Made by a program: the position numbers and the translations under genes. From contig NZ_SMYO01000004.1 in NCBI RefSeq assembly GCF_004358205.1, positions 460,816-524,815 on the forward strand: a stretch of 64,000 nucleotides of DNA, read 5' to 3'. The notes below the pieces were generated by a model. The model was not told the origin of the DNA, ran no database searches, and saw nothing but the letters and a program-made list of their open reading frames with translations. The stretch comes from Bacillus salipaludis. GTDB taxonomy: Bacteria; Bacillota; Bacilli; Bacillales_B; DSM-18226. Below are positions 9,066-18,091 of this stretch, piece by piece. Positions within the stretch are counted from its first letter, which is position 1. Every line of letters begins with the position of its first letter.

Positions 9066-10643
9066 ATGAAGAAGAAAAAATCAATCTTTAAAAACGGTAT
9101 GCTAGTCGTTTTAATAGGATTAGTTCTATTGTTTACACAGGCATGTTCAACAAAATCAAACACAGAAAATAAGACCGATAATAAGTCCGAAGCAGCAAAA
9201 GAAGGAGGGACGTTAACCATTGTTCGTCTTTCAGATGCGACAAAGCTGGATCCGCAGTTTATTACCGATATCCCATCAAATAATGTTATCTATCAAAAGG
9301 TTTATGAAACATTGGTTGTACCCGATAAGGACATGCACATTCAGCCATTACTAGCTGAATCTTGGAAAGTGATAAATGATAAGACTTGGGAGTTCAAACT
9401 GAGAAAAGGGATAAGTTTCCATGATGGTGCACCGTTTAATGCAGAAGCAGTAAAAGCAACTTTAGATCGATTGCTGGATCCAAAGGTTGGATCACCTTCT
9501 CGTGCAAAATTTGAAATGATTAAAGAAGTAAAGATTGTCGATGATTATACCGTGCAGTTATTGCTTAAGTATCCATATGCACCATTATTGTCCATTCTTG
9601 CAAGTAGTGAAGGAAGTATTATCAGTCCGAAAGCGATAAAAGAAAATTCGGAAAAGTTGTCTGAACACCCAGTAGGTACAGGTCCATTTGTTTTTGAAGA
9701 TTGGAAATCCGGTCAGGAAATATCTCTAAAGAAAAATGATAAATACTGGGGTACAAAACCAAAGATTGATCGTGTAGTCTTTAAGGTTGTTCCTGAAGAT
9801 TCAACACGTTTAGCGATGATTGAGACAGGTGAGGCACAAATTAATGACCAGGTTCCTGTTACGGAGATCGAACGAATCGAAGCGTCTAATACAATGGGCT
9901 TGTATCGTACAGATGGACTTGCAGTTGAATATCTTGGGTTTAATGTAAAGAAAAAACCGCTTGACAATGTCAAGGTTCGTAAGGCAATTAGTCATGCGAT
10001 TGAGAGGGAAGCGATCATTAAAGGTGTTTACAACAATGTAGGGACGCTTGCCAATTCGGCAATGAGTCCAAAGGTATTCGGATATAGTGAGAATGTACAG
10101 CCATATGATTATGACATTAACGAAGCAAAGAAATTATTGAAGGAAGCTGGATATCAAAAAGGTTTGAAATTAACCTTGCTAACCAGTGATCGAAAAGAGC
10201 GTATTAATATGGCTGAGGTTATTCAATCCCAGTTAAAAGGAATTGGGGTTGATGTGGAAATTCAGGTTATGGAATATGGTGCTTATATTGACGTAATAGA
10301 AAAAGGTACATTTGATATGGCAATCGGCGGCTGGGGAAATGCCACTGGAGATGGAGACTATAACCAATACAACTTATTCCATTCCTCATCACAAGGTCCT
10401 GCCGGAAATACTTTTTATTATAGTAATCCGGAAGCAGACAAACTTATCGTAGCAGCGCGCCAAGAAATGGATGAAACAAAACGAAAGGCTCTTTACGAGA
10501 AAGTTATGAAAATAGAATTAGCTGACGCAGTCTATGTACCAATCCGAAACTATGAGCACATTGCAGCTTATAGCAAAAATATTAATGGTTTCTGGATGAA
10601 TCCTGCAAGCTATTTAATGATTAATGATGTGACTGTGAAGTAA
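9066..10643 (+). CDS. ABC transporter substrate-binding lipoprotein, family 5 (peptide/nickel type)
   Basis: 525 residues from the chosen ATG, which follows AAAAGGGGAGAAG; an in-frame ATG at 9024 lacks a ribosome site and would mask the signal peptide. The N-terminus is a lipoprotein signal (KKKK, hydrophobic core, TQAC lipobox, then a Ser/Lys-rich linker). The rest is a family 5 solute-binding protein with LAESWKVINDKTWEFKLRKG and HPVGTGPFVFEDW. It is the extracellular receptor for the divergent four-gene importer, tethered to the membrane. The cargo may be the substrate of the two amidohydrolases that follow. Confidence 0.93.
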   Translation: MKKKKSIFKNGMLVVLIGLVLLFTQACSTKSNTENKTDNKSEAAKEGGTLTIVRLSDATKLDPQFITDIPSNNVIYQKVYETLVVPDKDMHIQPLLAESWKVINDKTWEFKLRKGISFHDGAPFNAEAVKATLDRLLDPKVGSPSRAKFEMIKEVKIVDDYTVQLLLKYPYAPLLSILASSEGSIISPKAIKENSEKLSEHPVGTGPFVFEDWKSGQEISLKKNDKYWGTKPKIDRVVFKVVPEDSTRLAMIETGEAQINDQVPVTEIERIEASNTMGLYRTDGLAVEYLGFNVKKKPLDNVKVRKAISHAIEREAIIKGVYNNVGTLANSAMSPKVFGYSENVQPYDYDINEAKKLLKEAGYQKGLKLTLLTSDRKERINMAEVIQSQLKGIGVDVEIQVMEYGAYIDVIEKGTFDMAIGGWGNATGDGDYNQYNLFHSSSQGPAGNTFYYSNPEADKLIVAARQEMDETKRKALYEKVMKIELADAVYVPIRNYEHIAAYSKNINGFWMNPASYLMINDVTVK

Positions 10644-10652
10644 TCATCATCT

Positions 10653-10681
10653 GAGGCACTTACCTTATTGATAAGTGCCTC
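10653..10681 (+). terminator. Hairpin after the binding-protein gene
   Basis: Perfect 10-bp stem GAGGCACTTA / TAAGTGCCTC with a 9-nt loop, followed by TATTAGTATTTT. The weak T tract could allow partial read-through into the amidohydrolase genes, a common way to make binding protein in excess. Confidence 0.65.
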
Positions 10682-10725
10682 TATTAGTATTTTAAGAGAA
10701 AGATATAAAAATAGGAGGAATGGAA

Positions 10726-11964
10726 ATGAAATCTTATTGGTTAAAGAATGTTCGTCTCGAAAAAGGATTTATTTTTGAAGAAGGACGAATTGCTGGGACA
10801 GAAACGGAAATTTGTCATTTGAAAATAGAAGACGGAAAAATAGCTGAAATCAGCTATACAGCGCCTCTCCCTGAGGAAAATCAGGTTGATGCTAAAGAAA
10901 ACCTTCTATTACCCTCATTAAGGGATATGCATATTCACATCGATAAAACTTATTATGGCGGCCCTTGGAAGGCTTGTACCCCGTTAACCAAAGGAATTTT
11001 TACGAGATTAGAAGAAGAGAAGGAACTGCTGCCGAAATTATTGCCAACTGCCGGGGAGCGGGCGGAAAAAATGATAGAGCTGCTCCTCCAAAACGGTCAT
11101 ACACATATCCGAACACACTGTAATGTAGACCCAGTCATTGGGTTGAAAAACTTAGAGGCAACTGTCAATGCCCTTGAAAAATATAAAGATGTTTTAACCT
11201 ATGAAATTGTTGCCTTTCCACAGCATGGATTGTTAAAGAGTAATTCTGTTCAATTAATTCGTGATGCTATGCGAAATGGTGCTACCCTAGTTGGCGGAGT
11301 TGATCCTGCAACAGTAGACAGAAATATTGAAAAATCACTTGAAACAATTTTTGATATTGCTGTAGAAGCAGATGCAGGGGTGGATATTCATTTACATGAT
11401 CCTAATAGTTTAGGTGCGTTTACCTTTGAAAGAATGGCTCATTATACGAAGGAAGCAGGAATGAAAGGAAAAGCGACCATCAGCCACGGTATCGCCTTAG
11501 GTGATTTACAGGGAAATGCACTTGAAGAAATGTCTGCAATGTTGAACGAGCAGAATATTGATGTAACGACAACAGTTCCTGTGAATCGCCCGACGATTCC
11601 GATTCCAACTCTGGATAAATTAGGTATAAAGGTTTCTGTTGGACATGACAGCATCACAGATCACTGGTCGCCATTTGGAACAGGGAATACCATTCAAAAA
11701 ATTAGTATCCTCGCAGAGAGATTCCGAATGATTGAAGAGTATTCATTATCAGCTTCTTTGAAATATGCAACTGGAGGAGTTACTCCATTAAACGAAAAAG
11801 GCGAACGGGTTTGGCCAAATGTTGGGGATGATGCAACGATGATGTTGGTAAAGGCCTCATGTTCAGCTGAGGCCGTTGCACGAAGGTCAGAAGTTGAATC
11901 TTTATTTTTTAAAGGGAAAAAGGTGGAAAGTAAACTAGAAAAACCAAGATCTGTATTAGCTTAA
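10726..11964 (+). CDS. Amidohydrolase, cytosine deaminase/AtzC-like (paralogue 2)
   Basis: 412 residues. The ATG at 10726 lies 7 bp after AGGAGG; the in-frame ATG at 10720 is too close to that site. Motifs: metal-binding HIH at 69-71 (DMHIHIDKTY), THIRTHCNVDP near 127-135, FPQHG at 164-168, GGVDPAT at 190-196, HLHDP with H222, H224, D225, ISHG with H254, and the late metal aspartate in GHDS at 308. In CodA the corresponding catalytic acid is Glu in HCDEIDD; here it is Asp in HLHD, as I recall for AtzC. Cytoplasmic hydrolase of unknown substrate, next to its probable importer and 22 bp before a third paralogue. Confidence 0.88.
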   Translation: MKSYWLKNVRLEKGFIFEEGRIAGTETEICHLKIEDGKIAEISYTAPLPEENQVDAKENLLLPSLRDMHIHIDKTYYGGPWKACTPLTKGIFTRLEEEKELLPKLLPTAGERAEKMIELLLQNGHTHIRTHCNVDPVIGLKNLEATVNALEKYKDVLTYEIVAFPQHGLLKSNSVQLIRDAMRNGATLVGGVDPATVDRNIEKSLETIFDIAVEADAGVDIHLHDPNSLGAFTFERMAHYTKEAGMKGKATISHGIALGDLQGNALEEMSAMLNEQNIDVTTTVPVNRPTIPIPTLDKLGIKVSVGHDSITDHWSPFGTGNTIQKISILAERFRMIEEYSLSASLKYATGGVTPLNEKGERVWPNVGDDATMMLVKASCSAEAVARRSEVESLFFKGKKVESKLEKPRSVLA

Positions 11965-11986
11965 TAGACTGGAGGAGGAATGAAAA

Positions 11987-13207
11987 ATGGCATTACCATA
12001 TTGGTTAACCAATGTTAGGCTCGAAACCGGCTTTGTTAAAGATGAAAAGGGAGCTGACGAAACAAAGACAGAGCTTTTTCATTTAAAAATAGAGAATGGA
12101 AAGATCGTAGAAAAGCAGAAGCATAGCTTTGAAATACCTGCCGAAGAAAAAGTAGTGGATGGAAAAGAGCTTCTAGCGATTCCAACATTTAAAGAAATGC
12201 ATAACCATTTAGATAAAACCTATCTTTCTCTTGATTGGAAGGCATGTAAACCGTCAAAAAATTTAGCAGACCGCTTGCGTTTGGAAGCATTGGAGCTTGA
12301 AAAATTAGCACCAACAACAAAACAACGTGCAAGCAATATGATTGAATTACTTTTATCAAATGGGGCAACACATATCCGTACGCATGTGAATATTGATCCG
12401 TATATCGGTTTGAAAAACTTGGAGGGGGTCAAAGCCGCACTTGAGGAGTACTCGGATAAATTGACCTACGAAATTGTTGCTTTTCCACAGCACGGCTTGT
12501 TACGAGAAAATGTCATTCCGCTTATGAAAGAAGCTATGAGATCTGGGGCTCAGCTTGTCGGTGGACTTGACCCGGCTGGTATTGACCATAATATCGAAAA
12601 ATCTCTATTTGAGGTAATGAATTTAGCGACCGAATTCGATGCCGATGTAGATATTCATTTACATGATGGGGGACATGTTGGATATTATACTGTTGACAAA
12701 TTAACTGAGTTGGTATCGGAAGCAAATTGGCATAATCGTGTGGCAGTTAGCCATGCATTTAGCTTAGGGGATGTACCAATCCCTCAACAAGAGGAGATTG
12801 CTGATAAATTAAGTGCATTAGGAATGTCCATTATGTCAACCATCCCAATTACCAGAACATTGCCTCCAATTGATATTCTGGATCAAAAAGGAGTAAATGT
12901 GTTTTTAGGGTGTGATGGATTTTATGACTCTTGGGGGCCATTTGGAACAGGGGATGTATTAGAAAAGGTTACAAACTTCTGTGAACTTTATAGAAAAAGC
13001 GATGAAAAATCACTTTCTTCATCTTTAAAATGGGCCACAGGTGGAATGACATCACTATCAAAAGATGGTAAGGTTACTTGGCCGCTGGAAGGCGATGAGG
13101 CAAATCTCATTTTAGTAAATGCCTCTTGTTCAGCAGAAACAGTTGCCAGGAGACCAAAGCGTGAGGCTGTTATTTTTAAGGGAAAAGTAGTATACGGAGA
13201 AATTTAA
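11987..13207 (+). CDS. Amidohydrolase, cytosine deaminase/AtzC-like (paralogue 3)
   Basis: 406 residues, collinear with the previous gene and sharing its N-terminal pattern (YWLTNVRLETGF versus YWLKNVRLEKGF). The metal motif is HNH (residues 72-74), followed by THIRTHVNIDP, FPQHG, GGLDPAG, HLHDGG, SHAFSLG and the GCDGFYD aspartate region. The ribosome site GGAGGAGG precedes ATG at 11987. The differences at GGVDPAT->GGLDPAG and at the GHD motif suggest a different substrate or step from paralogue 2. The two genes are almost certainly co-transcribed. Confidence 0.88.
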   Translation: MALPYWLTNVRLETGFVKDEKGADETKTELFHLKIENGKIVEKQKHSFEIPAEEKVVDGKELLAIPTFKEMHNHLDKTYLSLDWKACKPSKNLADRLRLEALELEKLAPTTKQRASNMIELLLSNGATHIRTHVNIDPYIGLKNLEGVKAALEEYSDKLTYEIVAFPQHGLLRENVIPLMKEAMRSGAQLVGGLDPAGIDHNIEKSLFEVMNLATEFDADVDIHLHDGGHVGYYTVDKLTELVSEANWHNRVAVSHAFSLGDVPIPQQEEIADKLSALGMSIMSTIPITRTLPPIDILDQKGVNVFLGCDGFYDSWGPFGTGDVLEKVTNFCELYRKSDEKSLSSSLKWATGGMTSLSKDGKVTWPLEGDEANLILVNASCSAETVARRPKREAVIFKGKVVYGEI

Positions 13208-13221
13208 TCTTCCAAGAATCA

Positions 13222-13254
13222 AAAGAAGAGACAGCCCTTTCTTGTCTCTTCTTT
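13222..13254. terminator. Terminator between amidohydrolase and DUF2935 genes
   Basis: 12-bp stem AAAGAAGAGACA / TGTCTCTTCTTT, then GTTTTATT. It serves the rightward amidohydrolase genes and possibly the convergent DUF2935 gene. Confidence 0.8.
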
Positions 13255-13260
13255 GTTTTA

Positions 13261-14169
13261 TTATTGTTGAAGTTCCTGTTGCTTCACCTTTAACCTTTCC
13301 TCTAATACACGTACCATATGAAGGAAATGGTCCGCCTCTCTCACGACATGGTCGGCCAATAACGGATCAATTACATTTCTGATTTGACAATTTTTAATAA
13401 AATCTAATCCTGCCTGCTTAAAATTGCGAATTTCTTGTGCAGCGTTTTCACTGTCTTTATTCAACTTTCCGATAATCGGGTAGGTTGGTTGTTTCTAATA
13501 GAGCATTGATTCAACATCTCTTGCCTGATTGAGAAGAACTTCAAAATCATCCCCAAATTTCAATGCCGCTCTTACTAAATTTCGTTCCGATTGATCTAAT
13601 AGTGAAGCAATAAATCGGGAATGCTCCATCATAATCCGTAACCAAAACACATTTTCTTTAATAATCGCATCTTGAATGGGATCTAAAATTCCTTCATTGA
13701 ATTTTTTTAACGTCCGCATAAAATATTCAGCTTCCCTGGCAATATGGTCGACCAGAGGCGGAAAGTTAAATCCCATTACCTTACAATTGATGATTAAGAT
13801 TAGAAGATTTCTTTTGAAATTCCGTAAACCTAAAACTAGGTTAATCGAGTCTTCGTTTAATTTACGGACAGCGGTAACGTTATTGGGAGTATTGTAGGCT
13901 CTTTTTTCCTGTTCCTGAAAATAATGATAAAAGCGGTCTGTCTGTTGAATCAGATGTTTGTCATGGCGGCCAAAACCTTCGCCCAAAAAATAAGAATGCT
14001 CTTTCATAATACGCAGCCAAAATTTATTTTCTTCTAAGGAGCGTTCGATAAATAGTTGTTCCGTTAATGATTCTGGCTGTGCGGCAAATGTTTCCGGGGC
14101 AATTAACATTTGATTGTTAGAATCTATAAATCCTGATTTACCATCATTAGTCCCCCCTTCTAAAAACAC
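13261..14169 (-). pseudogene. DUF2935-family two-repeat protein, interrupted by an in-frame TAG
   Basis: The upstream part (13495-14169, 224 residues) holds one full helical repeat and half of a second. A TAG at 13495-13497 stops it, yet the same frame continues open to 13261 and supplies the missing half: VRKLNEDSINLVLGLRNFK in repeat 1 corresponds to IGKLNKDSENAAQEIRNFK after the stop, and PPLVDHIAREAEYFMRTL to DPLLADHVVREADHFLHMV. Repeat 1 and 2 also share EENKFWLRIMKEHS / KENVFWLRIMMEHS. Full-length would be about 302 residues. The start is also odd: the best ribosome site (GAAGGGGGG) precedes an ATGATG in another frame, so the in-frame start would be GTG at 14169. Function of the family is unknown to me. 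Confidence 0.75.
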
Positions 14170-14270
14170 GCATACATTCTATATGTATTAGCGTCCAATT
14201 CTAGTTATGTTTTATGGAAAAATAAATTTGGGTAAAGAATAGATGTAAGAAAGATAACTGGAGGAAAAAA

Positions 14271-15866
14271 ATGAAAGCTTCGGATTTATTGGTATATTGC
14301 TTAGAAAACGAAGGTGTTGAATTTATTTTTGGAATTATTGGTAGCGAAGTCATTGATTTGGCCGATTCTTTATCAAAATCAGAAAAAATAAAATACATAA
14401 CAGTCCGGCATGAGCAAGGAGCTGCCTTTATGGCTGATGTATACGGCCGTCTTAGTGGAAAGCCTGGTGTATGTCTGGCAACACTCGGACCAGGAGCGAC
14501 AAATCTATTAACCGGTATTGCAAGTGCCAACCTAGATCACTCTCCTGTTGTAGCAATAACCGGTCAAAAAGGCCTTAATGTACAGCATAAAAATGCGCAT
14601 CAGTACGTTGAAATAGTTAAGGTTTTTGAACCGGCAGCAAAGTGGTCGGTGCAATTAAAGGATGCCAATACAATCCCGGAAATCATCAGAAAATCTTTTC
14701 GGGTTGCTACTAGCGAAAAACCGGGGGCAGTCGCAATTGAGTTACCGGAGAATATCGCAAAAGCCAATACTACAACCAAACCTTTAACCCCTACACCATT
14801 GCCAATGAGTGTGCCTTCAGGAGAAGCTTTAAGGGAAGCCGCTCGATTGCTAAATCAATGTAAAAAGCCATTTATTATTTTGGGAAACGGGGTCATTAGG
14901 CAAAATGCTGTAAAGGAAGTGCAAACTTTTATTGAGCGGTTAGGCTGCCCGACTGCCAATAGTTTTATGGCAAAAGGGATTTTATCAAAAGAGCACCCAC
15001 AAAATTATTATTCATTTGGTTTCAATGAAAAGGATTATGCCATCCGGGGGATGGAGGAGTCCGATTTACTTGTGGTAATTGGTTTTGACATTAATGAAAA
15101 ACTACCGTCGGAATGGAATAAGAAAAAAGTATCGGTTCTCCATATCGACCCTTTACCTGCCGAGGTGGAGGTGGGCTATCCGGTTGTGGGAGAATTAGTA
15201 GGCAATTTAAAGGAAACGCTTCGTTTGATCTTTGAGCAGGAGATTCTGTCTAAACCTTGGCAGCCAGCTGGAGATCTAAAGAAGCGAATAGAAGACGCCT
15301 ACTCTATTAGTGAAAATGTGCCTAACCCTGCAAATTTAACACTTGAAAACATTCTACATGTAATCGAAAAATTATCTTCTGAACAAACAGTAGTTATTTC
15401 GGATGTAGGAGCTCATAAAGTCGCAGTAGCGAGAACCTTTCAACCGAAACATGCAAACCAACTCGTGATTTCCAACGGATTAGCTTCAATGGGAATATCG
15501 ATACCAGGTGCGATTGGGGCGAAATTGGCGGCACCGGAAAAAACGGTGATTGTGTTAACAGGGGATGGGGGAGCATTAATGAATTTCGCCGAGCTTGAAA
15601 CGGCCAAACGTTTAGGGCTGACTTTTATCATTATTTTATTAAATGATTCCATGTTAAAGCTTGAAGTAGAGGCCATGAATAAAGCGTTTGGTGAAAATTA
15701 TGGGGTAACCTTCTCAAACCCTGATTTCGTACAATTGGTAGAAAGTTTCGGGGCAAAAGGCATGAGAGCAACTCAAATTACCGAGTTTGAAGAAATACTG
15801 GCAGCGGCAATGGGTAAATCGCAAGAGATTTGTTTAATAGATGCGATTTTGCAGGAAAAGGTTTAA
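14271..15866 (+). CDS. Thiamine pyrophosphate-dependent enzyme, acetolactate synthase large subunit-like
   Basis: 531 residues with the three-domain TPP enzyme layout. N-terminal pyrimidine-binding domain with catalytic glutamate in VRHEQGAAFMADVYGR; LATLGPGATNL and VVAITGQKG; central domain with FIILGNGVIR; C-terminal pyrophosphate domain with the GDGGALMNFAELETAKR ... NDS metal motif. Acetolactate synthases condense two pyruvates; related enzymes (sulfoacetaldehyde acetyltransferase, other decarboxylases) share this pattern, so the substrate is uncertain. No small regulatory subunit gene adjoins it. It stands alone between the DUF2935 gene and a terminator, with GGAGG before the ATG. Confidence 0.8.
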   Translation: MKASDLLVYCLENEGVEFIFGIIGSEVIDLADSLSKSEKIKYITVRHEQGAAFMADVYGRLSGKPGVCLATLGPGATNLLTGIASANLDHSPVVAITGQKGLNVQHKNAHQYVEIVKVFEPAAKWSVQLKDANTIPEIIRKSFRVATSEKPGAVAIELPENIAKANTTTKPLTPTPLPMSVPSGEALREAARLLNQCKKPFIILGNGVIRQNAVKEVQTFIERLGCPTANSFMAKGILSKEHPQNYYSFGFNEKDYAIRGMEESDLLVVIGFDINEKLPSEWNKKKVSVLHIDPLPAEVEVGYPVVGELVGNLKETLRLIFEQEILSKPWQPAGDLKKRIEDAYSISENVPNPANLTLENILHVIEKLSSEQTVVISDVGAHKVAVARTFQPKHANQLVISNGLASMGISIPGAIGAKLAAPEKTVIVLTGDGGALMNFAELETAKRLGLTFIIILLNDSMLKLEVEAMNKAFGENYGVTFSNPDFVQLVESFGAKGMRATQITEFEEILAAAMGKSQEICLIDAILQEKV

Positions 15867-15888
15867 GCGATAGACGACAAACTCCAAA

Positions 15889-15928
15889 AAAGAGGTGGCG
15901 GTGAACAAACGTTCACCGCCGCTTCTTT
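15889..15928. terminator. Strong terminator after the TPP enzyme gene
   Basis: GGCGGTGAAC / GTTCACCGCC perfect core stem with AAAC loop, extended by A-rich and T-rich arms; probably works on both strands. Confidence 0.85.
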
Positions 15929-15949
15929 AACCCTATAATCCAATCATCA

Positions 15950-16039
15950 TCAGTACATCATAAAGGATGCACCAACAATGATTAAGAGGATGAATAGAAC
16001 AACAATTAGCGCAAAGTTGTTTCCGTGTCCATCAGACAT
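15950..16039 (-). CDS. YjcZ-family small sporulation-type peptide
   Basis: 29-residue ORF: a polar N-terminus (MSDGHGNNFA) and one hydrophobic helix LIVVLFILLIIVGASFMMY, ending in TGA. The ATG follows AGGAGG at normal spacing. The hydrophilic start plus a single helix ending in GASF is the pattern of YjcZ-family peptides of spore formers, which are small membrane peptides of poorly known role. Confidence 0.85.
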   Translation of the reverse strand: MSDGHGNNFALIVVLFILLIIVGASFMMY

Positions 16040-16179
16040 TGTAGAATCACCTCCTACTTCTATTCATAATAATTTATGCTTGTTTTTTTCACGCGTAATG
16101 GACAAAGGTTGATTTTTTGAAAAATGTTGAAAAATATCTAACTATGAGGAAAAGGGACTGAAATGAGGAAAAATAAAAA

Positions 16180-16206
16180 AACGGACTCAGAACATCTGAA
16201 TCCGTT
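16180..16206 (-). terminator. Terminator of the reductase fusion gene
   Basis: AACGGACTCAGA / TCTGAATCCGTT with one mismatch; the minus strand continues into a T-rich stretch. Confidence 0.75.
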
Positions 16207-16220
16207 AGTTTTATAAAAAA

Positions 16221-17498
16221 TCAACTATATTGCGGACGTAGTTTAGTCCGTTTATTAACGTGCTGCTCTGCCCCTATTGCAGCAATCGCGCCATCCGCTG
16301 CAGAAATGACCGCTTGTTTGATTGGAGTTCTTCTCGCATCCCCGCCGGCAAAAACACCTTCGGCACTAGTCTGAAGAAGTTCATCAACACTCACATAGCC
16401 TTCCTCATCTCGCATTACTGCGCCTTTTAAGAAATCGGTTCCCGGTTTCATCCCGCCAAGATATAAGAAGACACCATCTGCATCCCATACTTGTTCTTCT
16501 TTTTTATCATTTAAAATCACAATTTTCTCAACGCTATCCGTTCCAATAATTTCTCTTAAACGATGACGGCGATAGATTTCAACCTTTGGATTGTTTTCAA
16601 GCCCGGATAGGTCTGCATCCCCTTTTAAATTCTCAATTGGAATTAATAATTTGACCCTTTTACAATATTTTGAAAGTGTTTCAGCCTCATGAATGGCTTC
16701 TTCGTTATCTCCAACAACTGCGACAACCTGGTCCTGATAGAAAGCGGCATCGCAAGTTGAACAGTAGCTGACACCTCGTCCGGTAAATTCCTCTTCTCCC
16801 TTTATTTTATTTGATGGAGCCTTTGCACCAACCGCAATAAAGACACTTTTCGCTTGAACCGTTCCCTTTGCCAATTCAATCTTCTTAATTTCATTCGTGA
16901 AATCCACAGATAATACAGTAGAACGAACAAATTCCGCCCCAAAATCCTTTGCTTGAGCCTGCATTCTAGTTAAAAGCTCGAGACCAGTCAGTTCTTCACG
17001 TACTCCTGGATAGTTCGCGATTTTATGGGTAATAGCTAAGGTTCCCGCCTTAGGCGCCTTATCAATGACAAGAGTCTTTAATTTTCCGCGTGCTGCATAA
17101 ACAGCTGCAGATGCTCCGGCAGGTCCTCCTCCGATTGTAACAAAATCATAAACTTCTTCGAGAACTTGAGGGGTTACAGGTTGAAAAATAGATGTTTCCT
17201 CAACCTTCACTTGTTCCATAGTTGGTTTTTCCTTGTTGGACGAACTATCAGCATCTTCAGGAATATCAAGAAGCTTCCTAAACTTTTTCTCTTGAAAACC
17301 TAATACAAGCTTGCCATTAATAAAGGTTGCAGGTGTACCAAAAATTTTCCGTTCCTTTAGCTGATCGAAATACTCTTTATGTATGGAAGCATTCCGTTCT
17401 TCGTATTCAATTCCCCAATCCTTTAAAGCAGATTTTACTTTTTCGCAATAAGGGCAGCCAGTACTGCTGTAAACAATTACTTCTAATTTTTCTGTCAT
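16221..17498 (-). CDS. Glutaredoxin-like domain fused to thioredoxin reductase-like flavoprotein
   Basis: 425 residues. Residues 1-75 form a glutaredoxin/NrdH-like domain with redox motif GCPYC and the cis-proline stretch GTPATFINGK. After an acidic linker (about 80-115) comes a thioredoxin reductase-like module: FAD motif TIGGGPAGASAAVYAAR, redox pair in SYCSTCDAAF, NAD(P)H site AVVGDNEEA and C-terminal GVFAGGDARR. The protein probably passes electrons from NAD(P)H through FAD and CxxC to its own glutaredoxin domain, an arrangement comparable to AhpF. GGAGG precedes ATG. Its promoter carries two PerR-like boxes, pointing to a peroxide-stress role, and dps is next door. Confidence 0.9.
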   Translation of the reverse strand: MTEKLEVIVYSSTGCPYCEKVKSALKDWGIEYEERNASIHKEYFDQLKERKIFGTPATFINGKLVLGFQEKKFRKLLDIPEDADSSSNKEKPTMEQVKVEETSIFQPVTPQVLEEVYDFVTIGGGPAGASAAVYAARGKLKTLVIDKAPKAGTLAITHKIANYPGVREELTGLELLTRMQAQAKDFGAEFVRSTVLSVDFTNEIKKIELAKGTVQAKSVFIAVGAKAPSNKIKGEEEFTGRGVSYCSTCDAAFYQDQVVAVVGDNEEAIHEAETLSKYCKRVKLLIPIENLKGDADLSGLENNPKVEIYRRHRLREIIGTDSVEKIVILNDKKEEQVWDADGVFLYLGGMKPGTDFLKGAVMRDEEGYVSVDELLQTSAEGVFAGGDARRTPIKQAVISAADGAIAAIGAEQHVNKRTKLRPQYS

Positions 17499-17535
17499 AA
17501 TTGCAGCCTCCTAAATAAATCCTTTTCTGTTACTA

Positions 17536-17589
17536 TTATAATAATATTAATATTAGTTAAAAGTCAATCCTTTTTAATAATTATTATAA
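17536..17589 (-). promoter_or_regulatory. Promoter with two PerR-box-like operators
   Basis: Minus-strand promoter: -35 TTGACT (17562-17567), 18-bp spacer, -10 TATTAT (17538-17543). The plus-strand sequence TAATAATTATTATAA (17575-17589) matches the Bacillus Per box TTATAATNATTATAA at 13 of 14 defined positions and sits just upstream of -35. TTATAATAATATTAA (17536-17550) matches 12 of 14 and overlaps -10. Repressor binding there would block transcription of the reductase fusion. Regulation is inferred. Confidence 0.6.
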
Positions 17590-17609
17590 TTTAAATGAAT
17601 GCAAAAAAC

Positions 17610-17635
17610 AGAGTCCAATCATCATGCTGGACTCT
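17610..17635 (-). terminator. Terminator of dps
   Basis: AGAGTCCA / TGGACTCT stem followed on the minus strand by a GTTTTTTGC tract. Confidence 0.8.
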
Positions 17636-17644
17636 ATAACAGGT

Positions 17645-18091
17645 TTAAATTGTTTTACCAAGGAAGGCTTGGAGCATCCAAATATGTTTTTCTAAGCCAG
17701 AGTGGATGGCTAGAAGCATATCGCCGGTCGTTTCATCATTCAATTCCCCGGCTAAGTTCATTCCCTCTTTTAATTCCCCGGTGATAATTGAGAAATCGTT
17801 AATAATGGATTGAACCATGGCCTCAGCGGCTTCGTTGCCGTTTGCTTCTTGGATGGATGAAAGCTCCAAACATTCTTTCATGGTTGCGACAGGATTTCCA
17901 CCAATGGATAAGAGTCGTTCGGCAAGTTCGTCCACGTGAACACCTGCTTCATTATAAAATTCCTCGAATTTAGTATGTAACGTAAAAAATTGGTTTCCTT
18001 TTACATACCAATGATAATTATGAAGCTTCATGTAGAGAACAGACCAATTGGCGATTTGCTTATTTAATACACTAACTAGTTGATTATTCAT
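17645..18091 (-). CDS. dps: Dps-family mini-ferritin
   Basis: 148 residues, the usual Dps length. The ferroxidase-site pattern is visible: [24 protein letters not shown] followed by [14 protein letters not shown]. Dps proteins form 12-subunit cages that oxidise Fe(II) with peroxide, store the iron and often bind DNA. AGGAGG precedes the ATG. The PerR-like boxes downstream of this gene belong to the next gene; upstream I see only a weak candidate. The 344-bp gap 18092-18435 shows no other gene; it carries the divergent 5' regions of dps and the wall hydrolase. Confidence 0.92.
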   Translation of the reverse strand: MNNQLVSVLNKQIANWSVLYMKLHNYHWYVKGNQFFTLHTKFEEFYNEAGVHVDELAERLLSIGGNPVATMKECLELSSIQEANGNEAAEAMVQSIINDFSIITGELKEGMNLAGELNDETTGDMLLAIHSGLEKHIWMLQAFLGKTI

